From an uncultured Bacilli bacterium (GTDB lineage: Bacteria; Bacillota_I; Bacilli_A; RFN20; CAG-826), in the NCBI GenBank assembly GCA_934162685.1, contig CAKPJO010000039.1, positions 1 to 11,375 of the forward strand: DNA of 11,375 bases, written 5' to 3'. Below, one piece after another: positions 1 to 5,168 of this stretch; within the stretch, counting starts at the first letter, position 1, and every line of letters starts with the position of its first letter. A program made the position numbers and the translations under genes. The notes below the pieces were generated by a model. That model had not been told where the DNA came from. It ran no database searches and saw only the letters and a list, made by a program, of their open reading frames with translations.

Positions 1-562
1 GTACTTCTTTACCATCATAATCAAATGGCTCAGTAAATTGTGGATATTCTAGAAGTCCGTTTTCAAAAGATTCTTCGACAATTGATTCGCTAGATATTGC
101 TCCATCAATTAATCTTATAATCGCATCACTAATAACCATTGATCCAAGTTCTCCACCAGTAAGTATATAATCACCAATAGAAACACATTCATCAATATAA
201 TCATTTACACGTGAATCAACACCTTCATAATGACCACATATAATAATCAAGTGATCAAGAGCAGCGAACTCATGTGCGATTTTTTGATTAAAAGTGCGTC
301 CAATTGGAGACATAAGAATGGTGTGAGAAGAAATACTTTTGACACTTTTAAGAGCGTCTAGTATTGGTTGACATTTCATAATGAGGCCTGCGCCACCACC
401 AATAGGAGCGGAATCAACGCGACCATATTTATCTTTGGTAAAGTCACGAATATTTATTATCTCAATTTCAACGCTTTCTTTTGCTAGAGCCCTTTTTATT
501 ATTGATGTATTTATAAATCCATCAAACATTTCAGGAAATAAAGTTAATATAGTTATTTTCAT
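1..562 (-). CDS. trmD: tRNA (guanine-N1)-methyltransferase TrmD, 3' end cut by window
   Basis: Transfers a methyl group from S-adenosylmethionine to N1 of G37 in tRNA, which prevents +1 frameshifting; a cytosolic homodimer of the SPOUT (trefoil-knot) family. The first 187 codons are visible of the usual 230-250. Family motifs: N-terminal MKITILTLFPEMF, GGGAG at about 56-60, the SAM-binding knot segments CGHYEGVDSRV (109-119) and SIGDYILTGGELG (128-140), then LLEYPQFTEP (170-179). The start ATG (560-562) overlaps the rimM stop as ATGA, and its Shine-Dalgarno GAGGG (569-573) lies in the last rimM codons, so translation is probably coupled. Odd points: the segment normally reading EDSF reads EESF (163-166), and the usual YTRP reads FTEP. 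The identity is firm; the missing C-terminal helical domain lies off the left edge. Confidence 0.95.
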   Translation of the reverse strand, partial: MKITILTLFPEMFDGFINTSIIKRALAKESVEIEIINIRDFTKDKYGRVDSAPIGGGAGLIMKCQPILDALKSVKSISSHTILMSPIGRTFNQKIAHEFAALDHLIIICGHYEGVDSRVNDYIDECVSIGDYILTGGELGSMVISDAIIRLIDGAISSESIVEESFENGLLEYPQFTEPFDYDGKEV

Positions 563-1068
563 AGTAATCCCTCAATAACATGAATGATTATTTTTTGATT
601 TTTTATATCAACTTTTTTAATAAATGCTTTTACAAAAGGTACGAAGAAGTCTTTAGCGCCTTCTCTTTTTACTCGTAAAGTTTGATAAGAAGCATATTCT
701 TCCACATCTTTAACTTTTCCTAATTTATTATTATTCTCGTCATATACATCGCAATTTTTCAAATCAGAATAGTGATAAAATCCTTTAGGTAAAATAGCAT
801 CGGATTTTTCAATTTGTACTAAATTATTAATACATGGAGTAATTGTTTCAATATTAGGAAATTCCTCAAATGAAACAATATCAAATTCCTTATCTTTTCT
901 AAATGATTTAACTATACAATTTACTCGTTCTTTAGTTTTTTCGTTAAAAAGAGTAACGTTATTTCCTTTTTCGTAACGATTATAAGAAAAATCAGAAGAA
1001 GAGTAAATTTTAACTTCACCTTTTAAGCCGATAGTTTTAACAATTTTTCCTAGTGTAATGTATTCCAT
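559..1068 (-). CDS. rimM: ribosome maturation factor RimM
   Basis: RimM binds ribosomal protein S19 in the 30S head and helps late maturation of the 16S rRNA 3' domain. The 169-residue product matches the family length. The N-terminal RimM beta-barrel occupies about residues 4-85, with the typical opening GKIVKTIGLKGEVKI (7-21). The linker and PRC-barrel domain follow at about 94-167, with the family motif PKGFYHYSDLKNCDVYD (94-110) and LGKVKDVEEY (116-125). The ATG start has an AAGG Shine-Dalgarno (about 1077-1080), just below a terminator-like hairpin that separates it from khpA. It overlaps trmD by four bases (ATGA). Position between khpA and trmD is the standard order in Bacillota. Confidence 0.95.
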   Translation of the reverse strand: MEYITLGKIVKTIGLKGEVKIYSSSDFSYNRYEKGNNVTLFNEKTKERVNCIVKSFRKDKEFDIVSFEEFPNIETITPCINNLVQIEKSDAILPKGFYHYSDLKNCDVYDENNNKLGKVKDVEEYASYQTLRVKREGAKDFFVPFVKAFIKKVDIKNQKIIIHVIEGLL

Positions 1069-1081
1069 AATTTTTTCCTTT

Positions 1082-1111
1082 AAAAAAATGAGGATAATTA
1101 GTCCTCATTTT
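1082..1111 (-). terminator. terminator-like hairpin between khpA and rimM
   Basis: On the minus strand the arms AAAATGAGGA and TCCTCATTTT (plus-strand 1085-1094 and 1102-1111) pair perfectly over 10 bp around a 7-base loop, followed by a run of seven T (1088 down to 1082). The khpA stop codon lies in the loop/arm. The form is that of an intrinsic terminator, but it sits inside an operon, so it more likely acts as a partial terminator or an RNA-processing/stability element that lowers rimM-trmD output relative to rpsP. The GC content of the stem is modest, so strength is uncertain. Confidence 0.6.
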
Positions 1112-1361
1112 CTTCTTCAAAAGCTTCAAATTTTAAGTGTATTCTTTTGCCTTCTAATTTTCCTGCAATAGAAATAACTTCTCGTAAAGCATCCGCAACT
1201 GAACCTTTACGGCCAATTAAACGCGCTGTGTCGTTAGCATCACTAACAACAAGAAGTACAACATCTTTTTCTGATTCACTAGGCATTTGTCTAATGATCA
1301 TTGATTCAGGTTTTTCAACGAAAGAATCTACGAAAGCATGGATAATCTTTTCGTAATCCAT
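1098..1361 (-). CDS. khpA: KH-domain RNA-binding protein KhpA (YlqC/YlqC-like)
   Basis: Small single-KH RNA-binding protein of 87 residues, the usual length. In Gram-positive bacteria KhpA pairs with KhpB/EloR (Jag) and affects small-RNA binding, cell elongation and division; that role is known for the family, not shown here. The KH signature GxxG is present as GRKG (50-53) in ARLIGRKGSVADALR, preceded by a beta strand DVVLLVV (33-39) and followed by a helix and the strand GKRIHLKF (71-78). The C-terminus is acidic (EEENED). Its ATG lies 5 bases after the rpsP stop and its GGAGA Shine-Dalgarno (1371-1375) sits in the last rpsP codons, so the two are co-translated. Its stop codon lies in the arm/loop of the downstream hairpin. 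Confidence 0.93.
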   Translation of the reverse strand: MDYEKIIHAFVDSFVEKPESMIIRQMPSESEKDVVLLVVSDANDTARLIGRKGSVADALREVISIAGKLEGKRIHLKFEAFEEENED

Positions 1362-1366
1362 GAGAA

Positions 1367-1630
1367 TTATTCTCCTTTTTTAGCTTTTACAATGATACCT
1401 TGTTTTGAAAATAAAGCGCGAACTGTATCAGAAAGTTGAGCACCATTTCTAATCCATTTGATTGCTTTTTCTTCATTGATTTTTGCAGCATTGTTTACAT
1501 CTTTAGGATCATATGTTCCTAATAATTCAATGTAACGTCCATCACGTGGGAATCTGCTATCTGCAGCAACAATTCTATATGAAGGATCATTGTGACGACC
1601 AGTTCTTGTTAATCTAATTTTTACAGCCAT
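1367..1630 (-). CDS. rpsP: 30S ribosomal protein S16
   Basis: Structural protein of the small subunit that binds 16S rRNA early in 30S assembly. The 87-residue product begins MAVKIRLTRTGRHNDPSYRIV and contains the S16 signature ADSRFPRDGRYIELLGTYDP (23-42), then the AIKWIRNGAQLSDTVRALF helix region (56-74). The start at 1630 is chosen because it begins the canonical MAVKIRL and has GGAG about 10 bases upstream; the frame stays open to an ATG at 1687, but that longer version would run through the promoter at 1659-1687. First gene of the operon with khpA, rimM and trmD. Confidence 0.97.
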   Translation of the reverse strand: MAVKIRLTRTGRHNDPSYRIVAADSRFPRDGRYIELLGTYDPKDVNNAAKINEEKAIKWIRNGAQLSDTVRALFSKQGIIVKAKKGE

Positions 1631-1658
1631 TTTAATAATCTCCTTTTTTAACGTTATT

Positions 1659-1687
1659 AGTATAGTAGAAACATTTACTGGTGTCAA
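1659..1687 (-). promoter_or_regulatory. sigma-A-type promoter of the rpsP-khpA-rimM-trmD operon
   Basis: Reading on the minus strand, TTGACA (1682-1687) and TATACT (1659-1664) are separated by exactly 17 bases. The match is six of six at -35 and five of six at -10. It lies about 30 bases above the rpsP ATG, giving a short leader of roughly 20 bases. A strong constitutive promoter is expected for a ribosomal protein operon. Confidence 0.88.
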
Positions 1688-1748
1688 GTATTTTTACTTA
1701 ACAGTAATAAAAAAATTGAAATTTAGCCAAAATAAAAATGCATTTTAT

Positions 1749-1777
1749 TTGACATATACCCACTAGGGGTATATATT
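1749..1777 (+). promoter_or_regulatory. promoter of csoR-copA
   Basis: TTGACA (1749-1754) and TATATT (1772-1777) with a 17-base spacer. The spacer is filled by the copper operator. The Shine-Dalgarno of csoR follows about 10 bases after the -10, so the leader is very short. It is divergent from the rpsP promoter, with about 60 AT-rich bases between the two -35 boxes that hold nothing else recognisable. Confidence 0.85.
1756..1772. promoter_or_regulatory. CsoR-type copper operator
   Basis: ATACCC-ACT-AGGGGTAT is the GC-box pseudo-palindrome typical of CsoR operators (TACCC...GGGTA around a short centre). The outer AT steps extend the dyad to about 1754-1774. It lies precisely between the -35 and the -10 of the csoR promoter and overlaps the first base of the -10, so apo-CsoR binding would block RNA polymerase and Cu(I) would relieve it. 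The target match is from family knowledge; binding by this CsoR is inferred from adjacency. Confidence 0.85.
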
Positions 1778-1800
1778 GATATCGTAACGAGGTGAATTTT

Positions 1801-2103
1801 ATGAGTGAAAAAAAATGTTGTTGTGCTGAGCGAAACAAATTAAGAACTCAGGAAGAAAAAAACAATTTAGAAAAAAGAGTAAATCGTATTATCGGACAAA
1901 TGAATGGTATAAAGAAAATGATTGAAGAAGATCGTTATTGTAGTGATATTATTATTCAATTGTCCGCAATTGACAAAGCAATAAAAAGTTTAGCTAATTT
2001 AATGATTGATAATCATATTCGCACTTGTGTTGTTGAACATATAAAGAATGATGATTATTCCGATATTGAAGATATTTCGACATTCTTTAAGAGGTTCCAA
2101 TAA
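1801..2103 (+). CDS. csoR: copper-sensing transcriptional repressor CsoR
   Basis: Helical DNA-binding repressor of the CsoR/RcnR family; Cu(I) binding releases it from DNA. The 100-residue product carries the CsoR Cu(I) ligand triad C47, H72 and C76 (RYC and NHIRTC), with the same spacing (25 and 4 residues) as C36-H61-C65 of the Mycobacterium tuberculosis protein. The dimer helix NRIIGQMNGIKKMIEEDRYC (28-47) is typical. The start ATG at 1801 has GAGGTG 6 bases upstream; an in-frame GTG at 1792 lies inside that Shine-Dalgarno and is rejected. The stop overlaps the copA ATG (TAATG), so translation is coupled. Odd: a CCC run at residues 6-8 in the N-terminal tail, outside the known metal site. 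FrmR, RcnR and CstR alternatives are disfavoured by the ligand set, the operator and the copA neighbour. Confidence 0.94.
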   Translation: MSEKKCCCAERNKLRTQEEKNNLEKRVNRIIGQMNGIKKMIEEDRYCSDIIIQLSAIDKAIKSLANLMIDNHIRTCVVEHIKNDDYSDIEDISTFFKRFQ

Positions 2104-4556
2104 TGAAACAAAAATTTTCTGTTTTAGGCATGAGTTGTGCAGCTTGTGTTGGCCATGTAAATAAAGCAGTAGCGCGTCTTAAAGGTGTAAATAATGTTGA
2201 TGTTAACTTGTTGTCTAATTCAATGGTAGTGGATTATGATGAAAAAGTAATTAATATTAATGATATTATTAATGCAGTTAGCAATGCTGGATATGGTGCA
2301 AAAACATATGAAAAAGTTAATAATAATGTAGCATTAAAAAAAGATTTACATAAATTGATCGTAGCATTTATCCTATTAATTTTACTAATGTATGTATCTA
2401 TGGGCCATATGGTTGGATTACCATTACCACCATTTTTGACTGGACACATGAATGCCTTGTGGTATGCATTAACACAACTAGTAATTACTATTCCAGTGTT
2501 AATTATTTATCGTAAGTATTTTATATCTGGTTATAAAAAATTATTTAAATTAGCGCCCAATATGGACTCTCTTATTGCAATAAGTGCCACGGCGTCAATG
2601 GTCTATGGAATATTTGCTATTGTAATGATTTCAATTGGCTTATCTAATTCTAACATGGAATTAGTTAGTGAATACCATCATAATTTATATTTTGAATCCG
2701 CAGCAATGATATTAACTTTAGTAAGTTTTGGTAAATATTTGGAGCAATTGTCTAAAAGAAAAACTACACAAGCTATTTCAAAATTGATGGATTTAGCACC
2801 TAAAAAAGCACTAGTTTTAAAAGATAATAAAGAAGTTGAAGTACCTGTTGAAGAAGTTAAAGTTGATGATTTAGTGGTAGTAAAAAAAGGATTCGCTATA
2901 CCTGTTGATGGCGTTATTGTCGAAGGAAATGCTGCGATTGATGAAGCTAATATAACTGGTGAAAGTATGCCAGCTCAGAAAGGCGTTAATCAAGTTGTTT
3001 ATACATCTACAACTATAAATGCTGGATATATTATTATTAAGGCCACAAAAGTTGTTGAAGATACATCAATTGCTAATATTATAAAATTAGTTGAAGAAGC
3101 TAGTAATTCTAAAGCACCGATTTCTCAATTAGCGGACAAAATTGCCAGTATATTTGTTCCTATTGTGATGGGTATATCATTATTAAGTTTTGTAATATCA
3201 ATTATTGCAAGTAAAGATTTTAATTTATCATTTAACTTTGCTATTTCAGTACTTGTTATTGCATGTCCTTGTTCATTAGGACTAGCAACACCAGTAGCTA
3301 TTATGGTTGGAACAGGTGTTGGAGCAAGTAATGGCCTATTAATAAAAAATGCGGAAATTTTAGAAAAATCACACCTTATCAAAACTATCGTATTTGATAA
3401 AACCGGAACACTAACAAATGGAAAACCAACTGTTACAGATTTTATTAATATAGATATTGATAACGATTTATTATCAATAATATATAGTATGGAAAATAAA
3501 TCTGAGCACCCATTAGCTAGCGCTATTACGAGTTACGCAAATGTGATAGGTGCAAAAATTATTGACATAACTAACTTTAAAGCTATTGAAGGCCAAGGAA
3601 TTGAAGCTAAATTTAATAAGGATATTTATTATATCGGTAATGCAAGCAATGTAAAAATTGATGAACAAAGTCAAAAAAAATTAGAGCAATTATCTAAAGA
3701 AGGTAAAACATCATTAGTAGTTACAAAAAATAAAAATCTTGTAGCAATTATTGCTTTAAAAGATGAAATTAAGAAGAATTCAGTTTTAGCGATACATGAA
3801 TTACAAAAAATGGGCATTAGAACAGTTATGCTTACTGGTGATAATAAAATAACCGCTCAAACTATCGCTGATGAAGTAGGAATTAGTGAAGTAATTGCAG
3901 AAGTTCTACCAATTGATAAGCAAAATGTTATCAAGTCATTAAAACATGATGACAAACATTTAGTGGCTATGGTTGGTGATGGCGTTAATGATGCTTTAGC
4001 ACTTACCACTGCGGATTTAGGTATATCACTTAAAGGTGGTAGCGATATTGCTTTAGAAACAAGTGATATTGTCTTGTTAAGAAATGATTTACTTGATGTT
4101 GTTAATGTTATTAATTTAAGTAAAAGAGTTTTAAATACAATTAAAGGAAATCTATTCTGGGCATTCTTTTATAACTCAATTGGTATTGTATTAGCTTCAG
4201 GATTGTTATATCCTTTATGGCAAATCAAACTTAATCCTATGATTGGATCATTAGCAATGAGTTTAAGTAGCGTATTTGTTGTATTAAATGCTTTAACAAT
4301 AAACTTGTTTAAGCCGAAAAAATATATTGAAAGCGAAAAGGAGAAAAAAGAAATGAAAGAAATAGTACTTCAAGTTAAAGGTATGATGTGTGAACATTGT
4401 AAGAAACATGTGAGTGATGCTTTATCAAAAGTTCCAGGAGTGGCACGTGTTGATGTATCTTTAAAAGAAAACACTGCGAAAGTTTATTCTAATAAAGAAC
4501 TTGATCGTAATGAATTGATTAATGCTGTAAAAGAAGCTGGCTACGAAGCAAAGTAA
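2103..4556 (+). CDS. copA: Cu(I)-exporting P1B-type ATPase CopA with a C-terminal CopZ-like domain
   Basis: Pumps Cu(I) out of the cytoplasm at the expense of ATP; inner (plasma) membrane. The 817 residues hold: an N-terminal heavy-metal-associated domain with GMSCAAC (C12, C15); transmembrane helices from about 83; the actuator TGES (285-288); the ion-path CPC (388-390); the phosphorylation site DKTGT (D432); the HP motif (469-470); MLTGD (576-580) and GDGVND (625-630) of the ATP-binding/hinge regions. YN (690-691) and MSLSS (719-723) in the last helices are the Cu(I)-selective P1B-1 signature. Unusual is a second metal-binding domain at the C-terminus, residues 751-817, with GMMCEHC (C763, C766), after a charged linker KPKKYIESEKEKKE. 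The family normally stacks these domains at the N-terminus. The start overlaps the csoR stop by one base. Confidence 0.96.
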   Translation: MKQKFSVLGMSCAACVGHVNKAVARLKGVNNVDVNLLSNSMVVDYDEKVININDIINAVSNAGYGAKTYEKVNNNVALKKDLHKLIVAFILLILLMYVSMGHMVGLPLPPFLTGHMNALWYALTQLVITIPVLIIYRKYFISGYKKLFKLAPNMDSLIAISATASMVYGIFAIVMISIGLSNSNMELVSEYHHNLYFESAAMILTLVSFGKYLEQLSKRKTTQAISKLMDLAPKKALVLKDNKEVEVPVEEVKVDDLVVVKKGFAIPVDGVIVEGNAAIDEANITGESMPAQKGVNQVVYTSTTINAGYIIIKATKVVEDTSIANIIKLVEEASNSKAPISQLADKIASIFVPIVMGISLLSFVISIIASKDFNLSFNFAISVLVIACPCSLGLATPVAIMVGTGVGASNGLLIKNAEILEKSHLIKTIVFDKTGTLTNGKPTVTDFINIDIDNDLLSIIYSMENKSEHPLASAITSYANVIGAKIIDITNFKAIEGQGIEAKFNKDIYYIGNASNVKIDEQSQKKLEQLSKEGKTSLVVTKNKNLVAIIALKDEIKKNSVLAIHELQKMGIRTVMLTGDNKITAQTIADEVGISEVIAEVLPIDKQNVIKSLKHDDKHLVAMVGDGVNDALALTTADLGISLKGGSDIALETSDIVLLRNDLLDVVNVINLSKRVLNTIKGNLFWAFFYNSIGIVLASGLLYPLWQIKLNPMIGSLAMSLSSVFVVLNALTINLFKPKKYIESEKEKKEMKEIVLQVKGMMCEHCKKHVSDALSKVPGVARVDVSLKENTAKVYSNKELDRNELINAVKEAGYEAK
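4353..4556 (+). CDS. possible internal in-frame copper chaperone (CopZ-like) from the copA 3' end
   Basis: Codon 751 of copA is an ATG, and AAAAGGAG (4336-4343) lies 9 bases before it, an ideal Shine-Dalgarno and spacing. Initiation there would give a 67-residue protein starting MKEIVLQVKGMMCEHC, complete from first beta strand to last (GMMCEHC copper site, VPGV, VDVSL, KEAGYEAK). This is the length and fold of a free CopZ chaperone, which delivers Cu(I) to CopA and CsoR. The boundary of the domain coincides with the internal start. Most likely an ancestral copZ fused in frame to copA with its start signal kept; whether the free form is made is inference. The purine-rich linker codons (Lys/Glu) could mimic a Shine-Dalgarno by chance. 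Confidence 0.55.
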   Translation: MKEIVLQVKGMMCEHCKKHVSDALSKVPGVARVDVSLKENTAKVYSNKELDRNELINAVKEAGYEAK

Positions 4557-4561
4557 ATGTG

Positions 4562-4590
4562 TTGTTAAGTTAAGTTAAATGTGATAAAAT
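4562..4590 (+). promoter_or_regulatory. probable promoter of the DtxR-family regulator gene
   Basis: TTGTTA (4562-4567) and TAAAAT (4585-4590) with a 17-base spacer; TGA directly before the -10 makes an extended -10 (TGaTAAAAT). It starts 5 bases after the copA stop. The spacer contains TGTTAA-GTTAAG-TTAAAT (4563-4580), matching 8 of 12 positions of the palindrome found at feo, so weak autoregulation is possible but not shown. Confidence 0.5.
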
Positions 4591-4622
4591 TTGATTACAA
4601 ACGCATAAAGGACGTGTTAACA

Positions 4623-5000
4623 ATGAATATTTACGAATCATCAGAAGATTACTTAGAACGCATTTTAATACTTAAGGAAGCAAAAGGTCATGTCCGCTCT
4701 ATCGATATAGCGGAATCTATGAATTTTTCTAAACCTAGTGTAAGTGTGGCAATGAAAAAATTAAGAGAAAATGGCTATATTCTTGTTGATAATGATGGAT
4801 TTATCACTTTAACAGAAAAAGGTATGGCAATTGCTAATCATACTTATGAAAAGCATAAATTATTATCGGCTTTACTTATTGGACTAGGAGTTTCAGAAGA
4901 AACGGCTAGGGAAGATGCTTGTAAAATTGAGCATGATTTAAGCGATGAAACATTTAATGCTATTAAAACATATGTAGATAGTCAGAAAGATCCACGATAA
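4623..5000 (+). CDS. DtxR/MntR-family metal-dependent transcriptional regulator
   Basis: Metal-activated repressor, probably of the following feo operon. The 125 residues contain the N-terminal winged helix-turn-helix (about 5-65; SIDIAESMNFSKPSVSVAMKKL recognition region at 26-47; wing and TLTEKG at 62-67) and the dimerisation/metal domain (about 70-125). It lacks the C-terminal SH3-like domain of DtxR/IdeR, as MntR does. By recalled alignment the metal ligands are D9, E12, H78, C100, E103 and H104: D9/E12 as in MntR (D8/E11), but Cys at 100 as in DtxR/IdeR (C102) instead of MntR E99. The Cys and the feo neighbour favour Fe(II) sensing over Mn(II). The ATG at 4623 is chosen for its AAAGGA Shine-Dalgarno (4607-4612) and the normal family N-terminus; a GTG at 4581 would precede it within the promoter. 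Confidence 0.88.
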   Translation: MNIYESSEDYLERILILKEAKGHVRSIDIAESMNFSKPSVSVAMKKLRENGYILVDNDGFITLTEKGMAIANHTYEKHKLLSALLIGLGVSEETAREDACKIEHDLSDETFNAIKTYVDSQKDPR

Positions 5001-5013
5001 TCGTGGATTTTTT
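4990..5013 (+). terminator. intrinsic terminator after the DtxR-family gene
   Basis: ATCCACGA (4990-4997) pairs with TCGTGGAT (5001-5008) around a 3-base loop, followed by T at 5008-5013. The loop TAA is itself the stop codon of the regulator, so the hairpin overlaps the last coding codons. It separates the cop/regulator unit from the feo promoter. Confidence 0.82.
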
Positions 5014-5023
5014 GCTATCACTT

Positions 5024-5041
5024 AGTTAGTATAGACAAACT
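5024..5041. promoter_or_regulatory. DtxR-like operator site 1, upstream of the feo promoter
   Basis: AGTTAG-TATAGA-CAAACT matches AGTTAG-N6-CTAACT at 11 of 12 arm positions. The flanks extend the symmetry (TTAGTT at 5022-5027, AACTAA at 5038-5043). It lies 17 bases above the -35. Confidence 0.5.
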
Positions 5042-5057
5042 AAAATATAAAAAAGTA

Positions 5058-5085
5058 TTGACAATTAGCCATAGTTAACTATAAT
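5058..5085 (+). promoter_or_regulatory. feoA: promoter of the feoA-feoA-feoB operon with operator site 2 in its spacer
   Basis: TTGACA (5058-5063) and TATAAT (5080-5085), a perfect pair with a 16-base spacer. The spacer is largely occupied by AATTAG-CCATAG-TTAACT (5063-5080, 10 of 12 arm positions), which includes the perfect 12-base palindrome ATAGTTAACTAT (5071-5082). A repressor bound here would cover both promoter boxes. Transcription would begin near 5092. Confidence 0.8.
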
Positions 5086-5089
5086 TTAA

Positions 5090-5122
5090 ATAGTTAGCAA
5101 GAACTAACTTTTTGCTAACTAT
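5090..5122. promoter_or_regulatory. inverted repeat at the feo transcript 5' end, containing operator site 3
   Basis: The arms ATAGTTAGCAA (5090-5100) and TTGCTAACTAT (5112-5122) are perfect 11-base complements with an 11-base loop, followed by ATTTTTG. Nested within is AGTTAG-CAAGAA-CTAACT (5092-5109), a perfect 12 of 12 copy of the operator motif. Because the predicted start of transcription is near 5092, the repeat may act as a DNA operator, as a 5' mRNA hairpin, or as both. Confidence 0.6.
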
Positions 5123-5135
5123 ATTTTTGTGGTAT

Positions 5136-5153
5136 TGTTAGTTGATTCTAACT
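5136..5153. promoter_or_regulatory. DtxR-like operator site 4, just before feoA
   Basis: TGTTAG-TTGATT-CTAACT matches the motif at 11 of 12 arm positions and also reads TTAGTT-N6-AACTAA (5138-5155). It ends 4 bases before the AGAGGTG Shine-Dalgarno of the first feoA. Binding here would be a roadblock site downstream of the promoter. Confidence 0.5.
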
Positions 5154-5168
5154 AAAAGAGGTGATTTT

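Noticed and set aside
381..578. Plus-strand open frame of 65 codons opposite trmD
   Set aside because: Antisense to the clearly coding trmD, no Shine-Dalgarno, and no recognisable domain.
1631..1687. Longer rpsP start at 1687
   Set aside because: It would place the start codon on the -35 box; the canonical MAVKIRL start at 1630 has a good Shine-Dalgarno.
1792..1800. GTG start for csoR at 1792
   Set aside because: The GTG is part of the GAGGTG Shine-Dalgarno serving the ATG at 1801.
3125..3382. Minus-strand open frame within copA
   Set aside because: Shadow of the copA membrane/CPC region; no initiation signal and low-complexity composition.
4581..4622. GTG start for the DtxR-family gene
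   Set aside because: It overlaps the extended -10 promoter; the ATG at 4623 has AAAGGA and gives the normal family N-terminus.
5022..5155. CRISPR-like or tandem repeat reading of the AGTTAG/CTAACT copies
   Set aside because: The copies are short palindromic half-sites at uneven spacing around a promoter, without uniform repeats or spacers.
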